Positions 39,811 to 39,875 of a stretch of DNA of 39,875 bases are shown in pieces (position 1 is the stretch's first letter; each line of letters begins with the position of its first letter). Made by a program: the position numbers and the translations under genes. The stretch is from NCBI GenBank assembly GCA_964493985.1, contig CAZBQL010000021.1:1-39875 (forward strand). The letters are read 5' to 3'. Source of the stretch: MGML01 sp964493985 (GTDB taxonomy: Bacteria; Chloroflexota; Dehalococcoidia; Dehalococcoidales; UBA2162). The notes under the pieces are model-generated. The model was given only the letters and a program-made list of their open reading frames with translations. It searched no databases and was not told the DNA's origin.

Positions 39811-39875
39811 ATAAGAAAAGAAAAGAAGAGTACAAATACTCTCCTCACATATATCTCTTCGGATTCTGTGACAAA

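Noticed and set aside
1..39875. CRISPR array, prophage or transposon
   Set aside because: No regularly spaced repeats, integrase, transposase or long terminal repeats were seen on either strand.

Overview
The window looks like a chromosomal segment of a strictly or mostly anaerobic member of the Chloroflexota, most likely the class Dehalococcoidia. This is inferred from the EF-Tu with its CGCG..CxxC insert, the rplL gene not followed by rpoB, the Wood-Ljungdahl metV-metF pair, several beta-oxidation and CoA genes, moderate GC, and frequent TTG and GTG starts. No plasmid, phage, insertion sequence or CRISPR features are seen. Genes are tightly packed, and convergent pairs often have almost no space between them.

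Layout. 1-7090: a tRNA-Thr(UGU), tRNA-Tyr, tRNA-Thr(GGU), tuf block leads into rpmG-secE-nusG-rplK-rplA. A two-gene lipid module (SCP2-type thiolase plus DUF35 zinc-ribbon/OB protein) then interrupts the series. After it come a new promoter, an L10 leader with attenuator, rplJ, rplL (with a long N-terminal extension) and a small membrane protein. 7219-10179: an enoyl-CoA hydratase, 3-hydroxyacyl-CoA dehydrogenase and acetyl-CoA acetyltransferase operon behind a near-consensus promoter with inverted repeats on its -35. 10318-15372: tldD-tldE, then PAC2, HEAT-repeat and GNAT genes. 15390-19874 (minus): ADP-forming acyl-CoA synthetase alpha subunit, purF, an alpha/beta hydrolase and tlyA.

20092-24980: hypB, a small lipoprotein, a Cys-rich ferredoxin-like protein, a PfkB-family kinase, an msrA gene and a flavodoxin. 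The msrA gene has an in-frame UGA exactly where the catalytic cysteine belongs, a compact hairpin just after it, and an in-frame lipoprotein signal upstream. I read it as a selenocysteine-containing, membrane-anchored methionine sulfoxide reductase, and it is the most interesting item in the window. 24977-28212: an SLC13-type permease with a universal stress protein, a 50-residue protein and an ICMT-like methyltransferase. 28440-30060: metV-metF. 30490-34300: a three-subunit molybdenum hydroxylase. 34317-36562 (minus): zinc-ribbon protein, lemA and htpX. 36639-39725 (minus): a nucleotidyltransferase and katG, the latter behind a CRP/FNR-type palindrome.

Together the genes suggest an anaerobe that makes or oxidises acetyl-CoA through the methyl branch of the Wood-Ljungdahl pathway, processes acyl-CoAs, and carries a clear oxidative-stress kit (KatG, MsrA, flavodoxin, HtpX). 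Promoters named below were read by eye from hexamers and spacing only.
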